Part shown: positions 25,901 to 40,725 of the stretch, in pieces
Numbering within the stretch: position 1 is the first letter of the stretch
Layout: each line of letters begins with the position of its first letter
NCBI GenBank assembly: GCA_029783825.1
Contig: JAREIK010003358.1
Location: forward strand, 72,043-136,042
Length of the DNA stretch: 64,000 nucleotides
Origin: Sapria himalayana
Taxonomy: Eukaryota; Streptophyta; Magnoliopsida; Malpighiales; Rafflesiaceae
Direction: 5' to 3'
The notes under the pieces: model-generated
Database searches by the model: none
Told to the model about the DNA's origin: nothing
What the model saw: the letters and a program-made list of their open reading frames with translations, nothing else
Position numbers and translations under genes: made by a program

Positions 25901-28900
25901 TTTTATTTTCAAAGGTTATAGCCTTTGAAAATCAGATAAAATAAAAAAAAAATTATTTTTAATATATAAATACAAACTATAAACCACTAAATGCCTAAAA
26001 CATAAATTGCTAAACTCCTAAACGACAAAACCTCTAAATTAACAATCCATTAAACCTGGTATACCATATATAATAAATCATAAATCTCATTTTATTTTGT
26101 ATTCATTATAATTTAAATATTCATTTTAATTATTTATTAGTTTATTTTTTATAGAAATATTAATTCCAAAATAAATAAAGAGTGAGACAAATATAATTTT
26201 AATAATTTATTTTTAATCAAAAAATTAATATAATCTTATAAAAATAAGTAAAAATTTAAAAACAAAAAATTATCATTTAGTAATATATTTTACTTTGATT
26301 TTGAATCATTATAGCTTTTGCATTTATATTTTAATTGCTATCAATCTTATTAATAATAGTTTATTAATTTATTTTTTGATCATTATTATAATATCTATCA
26401 ATAAAATTACTTATATTGAATTTAAATGTCTTATAATTATTAAGATTATAATAACTAAATATTATATTTACATTTGAACAAGATTTAAAAATTATTATAT
26501 TTTCAAAGGTTATAAGCTTCAAAAATTATAAAAAATCACAAAAATAAATTTTTTATTTTTTTATTATTTAAATCAAACTTATAAACCACTAAATGCCTAA
26601 ACATTTAAATCTCTCGACTCCTAAACCCCAAAACCCCCTAAATACTTAAACCATTAAACCTATATAACCTAAATAATAAATCTTATTTTTATTTGTATTC
26701 ATTATAATTTTAAATATTCATTTTAATTATTTTTTAGTTTATTTTTATTGAAATATTAATTACAAATTAAATAATGAGCGAGACATATTTAATTTAAATA
26801 AATTATTTTTTTATGAAAAAAAAATAAGCTTATAAAAATAAACAAAATTTCAAAAATTTAAATTTTTATTTAGTAATAAAATTTAATTTGATTTTGAATT
26901 ATTTTGGGTTCTACAAATATATTTTAATTAATATCTATCTTATTATTAATAGTTTATTAATTTATTTTTTGATCATCAAAATAATATATATTAATAAAAT
27001 TTTTTATATTGAATTTACATCAAATATAATTTTTAACATTATTATAACTAAGTATTGTATTCATATTTTAGAACTATTAAAAAATTATTATATTTTCAAA
27101 GGTTATAACCTTTGAAAATCACGAAAATTTATAAAAATAAATTTGTTGTTATTTCATTGATTTAATAAAACCTATAAATCTATAAACACCTAAATGTGTA
27201 AGCATATAATTCAATAAACTCATTAACCCCAAAACCTCAATAAACTTAAACCATTAAATAGGTATACCCTAAATAATAAATCATAAATCTCATTTTTATT
27301 AGTATTCATTATAATTTTATATATACATTTAAATTATTTATAAGTTTATTTTTATAGAATTATAAATTATAAAATATATTAATAGTTTGACAAATATAAT
27401 TTAAATAATTTATTTTTCATCATAAAATATATTAGTTTATAAATGGATACAAAAATTTAAAATTAATATTTGCTAAAATATTTCACATTGATGTTGAATC
27501 ATTTTAGGGTTTGTAAATATATTTTAAACAATATCTATCTTATTAATAATTGTTTATTAATCTTTTGTACGATCATTATTATAATATATATCAATATAAT
27601 TATTTATATTGAAGTTACATGATATATAATTAGTAAGATTATCATAACTAAATCTAGTATTCCCATTTAAAAAAAATTTAAATATTGTTATAGTTTCAAA
27701 GGTTATATCCTTTAAAAATGAGAACAAATAACAAAAAAAAATTTGTTATTTTATTTTTTAAGTAAACCTATAAACTACTAAATGCCTAAACACTTAAATC
27801 ACTAAATTCTTAAATCCTAAAACTTGTAAATATTTATTCTTTAAAACCTGTATATTTTATATTATTAATATATATTTTATTTAATATCTATCTTATTAAT
27901 ACATTTTACTTTGATTTTGAATCATTTTAGGTTTTGCAAATAAATTTTATTTAATATCTATCTTATTCATAATAGTTTATTAATTTATTTTATTATCATC
28001 ATCATAATATCTATAAAAAAATTATTTATATTGAATTTACATAATATATAATTATTTAGATTATTATAACAAAATAATATTTTATATTTTAAAAAAATTT
28101 AAAAATTATTAAGTTTTCAAAGGTATAACATTTGAAAATAAGAAAAAATAAAAAAAATAAATTTTTTGTTATTAGATTTTTTAAATAAAATCTATAAACC
28201 ACAAAATACCTAAATTCTTAATGACTAAACTCCTAAACCCCTAAGCACATAAATACATAAGCCTTTAAATTAGTATACTCTAAATTATAAATAATAAATC
28301 TCATTTTTATTAGTATTCATTATGATTTTAAATATTCGTTTTATTTATTTATTAGTTTATTTTTATTTAAATATTAATTACAAAATAAATTATTAGAGAG
28401 ATGGATATAATTTAAATAATTTATTTTTCATCAAAACAATATACGATTATAAAAAGAGGCAAAATTTTTAAAACAAAATATTATTTTTTAGTAATTTATT
28501 TTAATTTAATTTTGAATACTTTTGAATTTCGCAATTATTTTTTAATTTATATCATTCTAATTAATAATAGTTTATAAATTTATTTATTGATCATTTTTAG
28601 AATATCTATTAATAAAATTATTTATATTGATTTTACATTATATATAATTATCAAGATTATTATAACTAAATATTATATTCACATTTTAAAAAATATTAAA
28701 AATTATTATATTTTCAAAGGTTATAACCTTTAAAAATTAGATAAAATCACCTAAGGCATAAATACATAAATGACTAAACCTCAAAACACCTAAATACGTA
28801 AACCATAAAACTTGTATATCCTGAATAATAAATAATAAATCTCAATTTTATTTGTATTCATTATAATTTTAAATATTTATTTTAATTATTTATTAGTTAA

Positions 28901-31900
28901 TTTTTATAGAATTATAAATTACAAAATAAATTATGAGGAAGACAAATATAATTTAAATAATTTATTTTTAATAACAAAAATATAAATTTTTAAAAAAGCA
29001 AAATTATAAAAAAAATTATTATTTAGTAATATATACTTTGATTTTGAATAAATTTAGATTTTGCAAATATATTTTAAATAAATCTATCTTATTAATAATA
29101 GTTTATTAATTTATTTATTGATCATTATTTTAATATCTAGCAATGTGATTATTTATATTTAATTTAAATGACTTATATTTATTAAGAATATTATAACTAA
29201 ATTTTATATTTACATTCGAACAAAATTTAGAAATTTTTATATTTTCAAAGGTTATAACCTTCAAAAATTAAAAAAAAATAAAAATAAAGTTTTGTTATAT
29301 CATTGTTTAAATAAAACTTATAGACCACTAAATGGCTAACCACTTAAATCTATAAACTCCTAAACACAAAAGCCCCTAAATACTTAAAACTTTAAACTCG
29401 TAAACCTTAAATATAATTTAAATAATTTATTCTTCTTCAAACAAAAATATAAAGCTTATAAAAAAAGCAAAAACTAAAAAAAAATTATTATTTGGTGATA
29501 AATTTTACTTTGATTTTGAATAATTTTAGGTTTTGCAATTATATTTTAATTTATATCTATCATATTAAAAATAGCATATTAATTTATTTTTTAATAATTG
29601 ATATCATATCTATCAATAAAATTGTTTATATTTAGTTTATATTATATATTATTATAATGATTCTTATTACTAAATATTGTATTCACATTTTTACAAAATT
29701 TTAAAATTATCACATTTTCAAAGGTTATAACCTTTGAAAATGTGAGAAAATATCAAAAATAATTTTTTTGTTTTTTCATTATTTAAATAAATCTTATAAA
29801 CTACTAAATGCCTAAACACTTAAGTCAATAACTCCGAAATATCGAAAACCCTAAATAGATAATCTTTTAAACTGGTATACCCTAAATAATAAATAATAAA
29901 TCTCAATATTATATTTTTCATTATAATTTAAAATATTCATTTTAATTATTTATTCTTTTATTTTTATTAAATATTAATTACAAAATAAATTTTGAGTTAA
30001 ACAAATATAATTTATATAAATTATTTTTAATCAAAAAATATAGATTAACTTAAAAAACAAGAAAAAATTTCAAAACAAAAATTTATTATATAGTAATATA
30101 TTTTGCTATCTATCAAAATCATTTTAGGTTTTGTAATTATATTTTAATTGATATCTATCTTATTAATAATAGATTATTAATTTATTTTTGGATAATTATT
30201 AGAATATTTATCAATAAAATTATTTATATTGAATTTATATGAATATAAATATAATGATTATTATAACTAAATATTGAATTCACTTTTGAAAAAAATTTAA
30301 AAATTATTATAATTTCAAAGGTTATAACATTTGAAAATATCAAAAAATAATAAAAATAAATTTTTTGTTTATTTAATTTTTAAATAAAACCTATAACCAC
30401 TAAATGCATACAAAGTTAAATTAGTAAACTCCTAAACCCCGTAATGCCTAAATACATAAACCATTAAACCGCTATATACTACTGAATAATTAATAAATCT
30501 AATTTGTATTTCTATTTATTATAATTTTAAATATTTATTTTAATTATTTATTAGTTTATTTCTAAAGAAATATTTATTATAAAATAAATTATGAGTGCGA
30601 GAAATATAATTTAAATAATTTTAATCAATAATAGTATTTATGCTTATAAAATAAGTAAAAATTTAAAAATTAAAAATTATTATTAAGTAATAAATTTACT
30701 TAATTTTGAATCAATTTGGGTTTTGTAAATATTTTTTAATTAATATCTATTTTATTATTAATAGTTTATTAATTTAATTTTTGATCATTATTATAATATG
30801 TATCAATAAAATTGTTAATATTGATTTTATATGATATATAATTATTAAAATTATTATAACTAAATATTGTATTCACATTTCAAAAAATTTTAAATATTAT
30901 TATATTTTCAAAGGTTATAACCTATGAAAATGACAAAAAAGTACAATGTTTTTTATTGTTTTAATAAAACCTATAAACCACTAAATTCCTAAAAACATAA
31001 ATCACTAAACTCCTAAATGACAAAACTTCTAAATACTTAAAACTATTAAATAGGTATACATATATAATAAATCATATATCTCATTTTAATTTTTATTAAG
31101 TGTAATTTAAACTTTTTATTTTAATTATTTATCAGTTTATTTTTATAGAAATATTAATTACAAAATAAATTATTAGTTAGATAGATATAATTTAAATTAA
31201 ACTGGTATATCCTAAATAATAAATAATAAAACTCATTTTTTTTATTATAATTTTAAATATTCATTTTAATTATTTATTTGTATATTTTTATATAAATATT
31301 AATTAAAAAATAAATTATGAGTTAAACAAATATAATTTATATAAATTATTTTTTATCAAATAAAAATATAGATAAATTTTTAAAAACAAATTTCAAAACA
31401 AAATATTATTATAACGTAATATATTTTGCTTAGCTTCTGAATCATTTTAATATTTGTAATTATATTTTAAATGATATATATCTTAATAATAATAGATTAT
31501 TAATTTATTTTTTGTTCATTATTAGATTATTTATCAATAAAAATGTTTATATTGAATTTATATGATATATAAATTTAATAATTATTATAACTAAATATTG
31601 TATTCACTTTTGAAAAAACGTTTAAAATTTTTATATTTTCAAAGATTATAACCTTTGAACATGTGAAAAAAATAAAAAATATATATTTTTTTGTTATTTC
31701 ATTGTTTAAATAAAACCTATACACCACTAAATGCCTAAACACTTAAATCACTAAACTACAAAATCCCGATACCCCTATATAGATAATCCTTTAAACTGGT
31801 ATACCCTAAATAATAATTAATAAATCTCATTTTTATTTGTTTTCATTATAATTTAAAAAATTCATTTTGATTGTTTAGTTTTTTATTTATATATATATAT

Positions 31901-34900
31901 ATTAATTATAAAATAAATTATGAGTTAAAAATATAATTTATAAAAATTATTTTTCATCAAAAAATAGATAAACTTATAAAAAGAATACAAATTTAAAAAC
32001 AAATAATTATTATTAAGTAATATATTTTGCTTTGCTTTTGAATCATTTTAGGTTTTGATATTATATTTTAAGTAATATTAATCTTATTCATAATTGATTT
32101 TTAATTTATTTTTTGATAATTATTAGAATAACTATCAATAAAATTGTTTATATTGAATTTATATGATATATAATTATTATGATTATTATAAATAAATATT
32201 GTATTCACTTTTGAAAAGAATTTAAAATTTATTATATTTTTAAAGGTTATATTCTTAAAAAATGAGAAAAAAGAATAAATATAAATTTTTTGTTATTTCA
32301 TTTTTTAAATAAAACCTATAGATCATTAAATGATTACTTACTTAAATCACTAAGCTCATAAACCCCAAAACCCCTAAATAAAAAAACCTTTTAATAGTTA
32401 TATTCTACTTATTAAATAATAAATCTTATTTATATTTCTATTTATTATAATTTTAAATATTCATTTTAATTATTTATAGTTTAATTTTTTAGAAAAATTA
32501 ATTCATAATAAATTTCGAATGAGAAAAATAATATTTAAATAATTTATATTTAATCATAAAAAATATAAGCTTAAAAAAAGATGGAAAATTTTTAAAATTA
32601 AATATTATTATTTAGTAATATATTTTGATTTGATTTTGAATCATTTTGTGTTATTTAAATATATTTTAATTAATTTTAGATTTTTAATAATAGTTTGTTA
32701 ATTTGATTTTTGATCATTATTATAATATCTATCATTAAAATTATTTATATTTAATTTATATGATATATAATTATTAAGATTAATATAATTATACATGGTA
32801 TTCACATTTCAAAAAATTTTAAAAATTATTTTTTTTTCAAAGATTATAACCTTAGAAAATCAGAAAAAATCAAAATTAAAATTTTTTTATTTTTTATATA
32901 AATAAACCCAATAAACCACTAAATGCCTAAAAACATAAATTGCTAAACTTCTAAATGACAAAACCCCTAAATAATTTAAGCATTAAACCGGTATACTATA
33001 TATACTAAATAAGAAATCTCATTTTTATTAGTATTCATTATAATTTTAAACATACATCTTAATTATTTATTAGTTTATTTTTATAGAAATATAAATTAAA
33101 ATATAAATTATTAGTGAGACAAATATAATTTAAATAATTTATTTTTCATCAAAAAATATATAAGCATATAATGGATACAAAAATTTAAAAATTTAAAATT
33201 AATATTTAGTAAAATATTTCACTTTGATTTTGAATCATTATAGGTTTTGCAAACATATTTTAAACAATATGTATCTTATTAATAATTATTTATTATTTTT
33301 TTATGATCATTATTATAATATATAGCAATAAAATAATTTATATTGAATTTATATGATATTTAATTATTATGATTATTAACTTCATATTGTATTCACTTTT
33401 CAAAAAAAAATTAAAAATTATTATATTTTCAAAGGTTATAACCTTCAAAATGAGAAAAAATAACAAAAATACTTTCTTTTATTTTTTAAATAAAACCTAT
33501 AAACCATTAAATGACAAAATACTAAAAACACTAAACTTCTAATCCCCATAGTTCATAAATACTCAAAAATTAAATTATTATAGTCTAAATAATAAATCAT
33601 AATTCTCATTTTTATTAGTATTCATTATAATTTTAAATCTTCATTTTAATTATGTATCAGTTTATTTTTATAGAAATATTAATTACAAAATAAATTATTA
33701 GTGAGAAAGATATAATTTAAATAATTTATTTTTCATCAAAAAAATATATATGCTTATAAAAAGAGGCAAAATTTTAAAAATAAAAAATTATTTTTTATTA
33801 ATATATCTTAGTTTGATTTTTAATCATTTTAGATTTTACAATTATATTTTAATTTACATCATTCTTATTAATACTAGTTTATTAATTAATTTATTGATCA
33901 TTATTATAATATTAATTAATAAAATTATTTATATTTAGTTTACATTATATAAATTTATTAAGATTATTATAACTAAATATTATATTCACATTTAAAAAAG
34001 ATTAAAAATAATTATATTTTCAAAGGTTATAACCTTTAAAAATTAAAAAAAATCAAAAAATTAAATTTTTTGTTTTTCATTCATTAAATAAAAACTATAA
34101 ATCACTAAAGGTCTAAACAATTAAATCATGAAACTCCTAAATCACAAAACACCTAAATACTTAAACCATTAAATCGGTATATCCTGAATAATAAATAATA
34201 AATCTCAATTTTATTTGTATTCATTATAATTTTAAATATTCATTTTAATTATTTATTAGTTTATTATTATAGAATTATAAATTACAAAATAAATTATGAG
34301 TAAGACAAATATAATTTAAATAATTTATTTTTAAAAACAAAATTATAAACTAATAAAAAAAGCAAAACATTAAAAAAATTATTATTTAGTAATATATTTT
34401 ACTTAGATTTTGAATAAATTTAGATTTTGCAAATATATTTTAAATAATATCTATGTTATTAATAATAGTTTATTAAATTCTTTTTGATCATTATTAAAAT
34501 ATCTAGCAATGTAATTATTTATATTGAATTTAAATGACTTATAATTATTAAGATTATTATAACTTAATATTATATTTACATTTGAAAAAATTTAAAAATT
34601 ACTATATTTTCAAATGTTATATCCTTTGAAAATGTGAAAAAATATCAAAAATAATTTTATGTTATTTCATTATTTAAATAAAACCTATAAACCACTAAAT
34701 GCCTAAAAACATAAATCACTAAACATCTAAATGACAAAACCTCTAAATACTTAAACCATTAAATAGGTATACATTAATAATAATTCATAAATCTCATTTT
34801 AATTTTTATTCAATATAATTTTAAATTTATATTTTAATTATTTAACAGTTTATTTTTTTAGAAATATTAATTACAAAATAAATTATTAGTAAGACAGATA

Positions 34901-37900
34901 TAATTTAAATTAAATCGGTATACCCTAAATAATAAAGAATAAATATCATTTTTTTAATTATAATTTTAAATATTCATTTTAATATTTATTTGTTTATTTT
35001 TATATAAATATTAATTACAAAATAAATTATGAGTTAGACAAATATAATTTATATAAATTCTTTCTTATCAAAAAAATATTGATAAACTTTTAAAAAGAAA
35101 AAAAAATTCAAAACTGAAAATTATTATATAGTAATTTATTTTGCTTTGCTTTTGAATCATTTTTGGTTTTGTAATTATATTTTAATTGATATCTATCTTA
35201 TTAATAATAGATTATTATTATATTTTTTGATAATTATTAGAATATCTATCAATAAAATTATTTATATTGAATTTATATGAAATATAAATATAATGATTAT
35301 TATAACTAAATATTGAATTCACTTTTGAAAAAAAATAAAAATTATTATATTTTCAAGGTTAAAACCTTTGAAAATATCAAAAAATAAAAAAATAAATTTA
35401 TTGTTATTTTATTTTTTAAATAAAACCTATAAACCACTAAATGCATACACAATTAAATCTAGTAAACTCCTAAACCTCGTAATACCTAAATACATAAACC
35501 ATTAAACTGCTATATAATACATAAAAATTCATAAATCTAATTTTTATTTCTATTTATTATAATTTTAAATATTCATTTTAATTATTTATTAGTTTATTTT
35601 TATAAAAATATTTATTACAAAATAAATTATGAGTGCGACAAATATAATTTAAATAATTTATTTTTAATCAAAAAAGATATATACTCGTAAAAAAAGTAAA
35701 TTTAAAAATTAAAAATTATTATTAAGTAATATATTTTAATTTAATTTTGAATCAATTTGGGTTTTCTAAATATTTTTTAATTAATATCTATCTTATTATT
35801 ATTTGTTTATTAATTTAATTTTTGATCATTATTATAATATCTATCAAAGAAATTGTTTATATTAAATTTATATGATATGTAATTATTAATATTATTATAA
35901 CTAAATATTGTATTCACATTTCAGAAAATCTTAAATTTTATTATATTTTCATAGGTTATAACCTCTGAAAATTAGAAAATATTACAAATGTTTTTTTGTT
36001 ATTTTATTGTATAAATAAAACCTATAAAATACTAAATGCCTAAAAACATAAATTTCTAAACTCCTAAATGTAAAACCATTAAACTGGTATACATTAATAA
36101 TAAATCATAAATCTCATTTTAATTTTTATTCAGTGTAATATTAAATTTTAATTTAATTATTTATCAGTTTATTTTTATAGAAATATTAATTACAAATAAA
36201 TTATTAGTGAGACAGATCTAATTTAAATTAAACCGGTATTTCCTAAATAATAAATAATAAATATCATTTTTTTCATTATAATTTTAAATATTCATTTTAA
36301 TTATTTATTTGTTTATTTTTATATAAATATTAATAACAAAATAAATTAAGAGTGACACAAATATAATTTATATAAATTATTTTTAATCAAAAAAATATAG
36401 ATAAACTTTTTAAAAGAAAAAAAAATTTCAAGACAAAAAATTATTATATAGTAATATATTTTGCTTTGCTTCTTAATCATTTTAGGTTTTTTAATTATAG
36501 TTTAATTGATATTTATCTTATTAATTATAGATTATTAATTTATTTTTTGATCATTATTAGAATATTTTTCAATAAAAATGTTTATATTGAATTTATATGA
36601 TATATAAATTAAAATATTATTATAACTAAATATAGTATTCACTTTTGAAAAATATTTTAAAATTATTATATTTCAAAGATTGTAACATTTGAAAATGTCA
36701 AAAAATAAAAAAAATAATTTTTTTTGTTATTTTATTGTTTAAATAAAACCTATAAACCACTAAATGCCTAAACACTTAAATCATTAAAGTACAAAATCTC
36801 GGTACCACTATATAGATAATCCTTTAAACTGGTATACCCTAAATAATAATTAATAAATCTCATTTTTATTTGTTTTCATTATGATTTAAAAAATTTATTT
36901 TGATACTTTAATTTTTATTTATATATATATATATTAATTATAAAATAAATTATGAGTTAAAAATATAATTTATAAAAATAATTTTTCATCAAAAAATAGA
37001 TAAGCTTATAAAAAGAATAAAAATTTAAAAACAAATAATTATTCTTAAGTAATATATTTTGCTTTGCTTTTGAATCATTTAATTTGATATTATATTTAAG
37101 TAATATCAATGTTATTCATAATAGATTTTTAATTTATTTTTTGATAATTATTAGAATATCTATCAATAAAATTGCTTATATAGAATTTATATGATATATA
37201 ATTATTATGATTATTATAAATAAATATTTATTCACTTTTGAAAAAAATTTAAAAATTATTATATTTTCAAAGGTTATAATCTTTGAAAATATCAAAAAAT
37301 AATAAAAATATTTTTTTTTATTTTTTTTCTTAAATAAAACCTTAAACCACTAAATGCATACACAGTTAAATTAGTAAACTCCTAAACCCCGTAATGCCTA
37401 AATACATAAACCATTAAACTACTTATACTACTTAATAATTAATAAATCTAATTTTTATTTCTATTTATTATAATTTTAAATATTCATTTTAATTATTTAT
37501 TAGTTTATTTTTTTGAAATATTTATTACAAAATAAAGTATGGGTGCGACAAATATAATTTAATTAATTTATTTTTAATAAAAAAAATATACGGTTCTAAA
37601 AGAAGTAAAAATTTAAAAATTATAAATTATTATCCAATAATATATTTTAATTTAATTTTGAATCAATTTGGGTTTTGTAAATATTTTTTAATTAATATCT
37701 AACTTTTTATTAATAGTTTATTATTTTAATTTTTGATCATTATTATATTGTCTATCAATAAAATTATTTATATTGAATTTATATGATATATAATTATTAA
37801 TATTAATATAACTAAATATTGTATTCACATTTCAAAAAATTTTAAATATTATTATATTTTCAAAGGTTATAACCTATGAAAATGAAAACAAATTATAGAA

Positions 37901-40709
37901 ATTTTTTTGTTATTTTATTTTTTTATATAAAACCTATAAACCTCTAAAAGCCTAGAAACATAAATCGCTAATCTCCTAATGAGAAAACTCTAAATACTTA
38001 AATATTAAATTGGTATACATTAATAATAAATCTTAAATCTCATTTTAATTTTTATTTAGTATAATTTTAGATTTTTATTTTAATTATTTATCAGTTTATT
38101 TTATAGAAATATTAATTACAAAATAAATTATTAGTGAGACGGATCTAATTTAAATTAAACCGGTATCCCTAAATAATAAATAATAAATAATAAATCTCAT
38201 TTTTTTTGATTATAATTTTAAATATTCATTTTAATTATTTATTTGTTTATTTTTACATAAATATTAATTAAAAAATAAATTATGAGTTAACAAATATAAT
38301 TTATATAAATTATTTTTCATCAAAAAAATATAGATAAACTTATTAAAAGAAAAAAAAATTAAAAACAAAAAATTATTATATTGTAATATAATTTGCTTTG
38401 CTTCTGAATCATTATAGGTTTTGTAATTATATTTTAATTGATATCTATCTTATTAATAATAGATTATTAATCTATTTTTTGATCATTATTAGAATATTTA
38501 TCAATAATATTGTTTATATTGAATTTATATTATATATAAATATAATGATTATTATAACTAAATATTGAATTCACTTTTGAAAAATATTTAAAAATTATTA
38601 TATTTTCAATGGTTATAACCTTTGAAAATATAAAAAAATAATAAAAATAAATATTTTGTTATTTTAATTTTTAAATAAAACCTATAAACCACTAAATGCA
38701 TACACAGTTAAATCAGTAAACTCCTAAAGCCCGTAATGCCTAAATACATAAACCAATAAACTGTTATATACTACTTAATAATTAAGAAATCTAATTTTTA
38801 TTTCAATTTATTATAATTTTAAATATTCATTTTAATTATTTATTAATTTATTTTTATATAAATTTTTATTACAAAATAAATTATGAGTGCGACAATATAA
38901 TTTAAATAATTTATTTTTAATAAAAAAAATATATACGCTTATAAAAGAAGTAAAAATTTAGAAATTAAAAATTATTATCCGGTAATATTTTTTTCTTTAA
39001 TTTTGAATCAATTTGGGTTTCGTAAATATTTTTTAATTAATATCTATCTTATTATTAATAGTTTATTAATTTTATTTTTGATCATTATTATAATATATAT
39101 CAATAAAATTATTTATATTGAATTTATATTATATATAATTATTAATATTATTGTAACTAAATATTGTATTCAAATTTCAAAAAATTTTAGATATTATTAT
39201 ATTTTCAAAGGTTATGACCTATGAAAATTAAAAAAAATTACAATTTTTTTGTTATTTTATTGTTTAAATAAAACCTATAAACCACTAAATGCCTAAAAAC
39301 ATGAATCGCTAAACTCCTAAATGACAAAAGCTCTAAATACTTAAACAATTAAACTGGGATACATTAATAATAAATAATAAATTTCATTTTAATTTTTATT
39401 CAGTATAATTTTTTATTTTTATAGAAATATTAATAACAAAATAAATTATTAGTGAGACAGATCTAATTTAAATTAAACCTGTATATCCTAAATAATAAAG
39501 AATAAATCTCATTTTTTTTCCATTTTAATTTTAAATATTCAAAATTAATTATTTATTTGTTTATTTTTATATAAATATTAATTACAAAATTATTTATGAG
39601 TTGCTCAAATATAATTAATGTAAATTATTTTTCATCAAAAAATTATAGATAAACTTTTTAAAAGAAAAAAAATTTCAAAACAAAAAATTATTATATAGTA
39701 ATATATTTTGCTTTTCTTCTAAATCATTTTAGGTTTTGTAATTATATTTTAATTGAAATCTATCTTATTAATAATATAATATTAATTTATTTTTTGATCA
39801 TTATTAGAATATTTATCAATAAAATAATTTATATTGAATTTATATGAAATATAAATATAATTATTATTATAACTAAATATTGAATTCAATTTTGAAAAAA
39901 ATTTAAAAATTATTATATTTTCATAGGTTATAACATTTGAAAATATCAAAAAATAATAAAAATAATTTTTTGTTTATTTAATTCTTAAATTAAACCTATA
40001 ACCACTAAATGCATACACAGTTAAATTAGTAAACTCCTAAACCTCGTAAAGCCTAAATACATAAACCATTTAACCGCTATATACTACTTAATAATTAATT
40101 AATCTATTTTTTATTTCTATTTATTATAATTTTAAATATTCATTTTAATTATTTATTAGTTTATTTTTATAGAAATATATATTATAAAATAAAGTATGAG
40201 TGCGAGAAATATAATTTAAATAATTTATTTTTAATCAATATAAGTATTTATGCTTATAAAATAAGTAAAAATTTAAAAATTAAAAATTATTATCAAGTAA
40301 TATATTTTACTTTTATTCTGAATCTATTTGGGTTTTGTATATATTTTTAATTAATATCTATCTTATTATTAATAGTTTATTAATTAAATTTTTGATCATT
40401 TTTATAATATCTATCAATAAAATTATTTATATTGAATTTATATGATATATAATTATTAATATTATTATAACTAAATATTATATTCACATTTCAAAAAATG
40501 TTAAATATTATTATATTTTCAAAGGTTATGACCTATGAAAATGAGAAAAAATTACAAATTTTTTTTTGTTATTATATTATTTAAATAAAACCTATAAACC
40601 ACTAAATACCTAAAAACATAAATTGCTAAACTCCTAAATGACAAAACCTTTAAATACTTAAACAATTAAACTGGAATACTTTAATAATTAGTCATAAATT
40701 TCATTTTAA
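22926..40709 (+). repeat. AT-rich satellite, F orientation (block F2b)
   Basis: This is the largest uninterrupted array, with about 29 palindrome-bearing monomers. Palindromes lie near 23437, 24178, 24717, 25125, 25906, 26503, 27095, 27692, 28110, 28713, 29248, 29727, 30309, 30906, 31637, 32241, 32832, 33428, 34018, 34605, 35347, 35947, 36668, 37264, 37858, 38606, 39198, 39921 and 40515. Spacing is mostly 590-600 bp. Gaps near 720-740 bp contain an extra 140-bp short monomer, and gaps near 400-540 bp mark deleted monomers (for example around 24.83, 25.58, 27.87, 28.75 and 29.41 kb). Variant order A'-G-F-E recurs at 25.2-27.2 kb. No gene is supported. Confidence 0.92.
29710..29745. repeat. 36-bp perfect palindrome, best example of the monomer palindrome
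   Basis: The sequence is perfectly self-complementary around 29727/29728 (core CAAAGGTTATAACCTTTG, extended by TCACATTT and its complement). Most other monomers carry the same site with 22-28 perfect bases, for example 28 bp at 7022-7049. It could extrude as a cruciform or be a dimeric protein site; the sequence does not show which. Confidence 0.9.
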
Positions 40710-40725
40710 TAAATTTTTGTTTTAA
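40695..40725. other. Satellite inversion junction F to R
   Basis: Sequence reads forward up to CATAAATTTCATTTTAAT (about 40709). It then continues as reverse complement from AAATTTTTGTTTTAAAAG, a part of the monomer several hundred bases away in phase. There is no insert or transposon end. It separates the only long F array from the terminal R array. Confidence 0.8.
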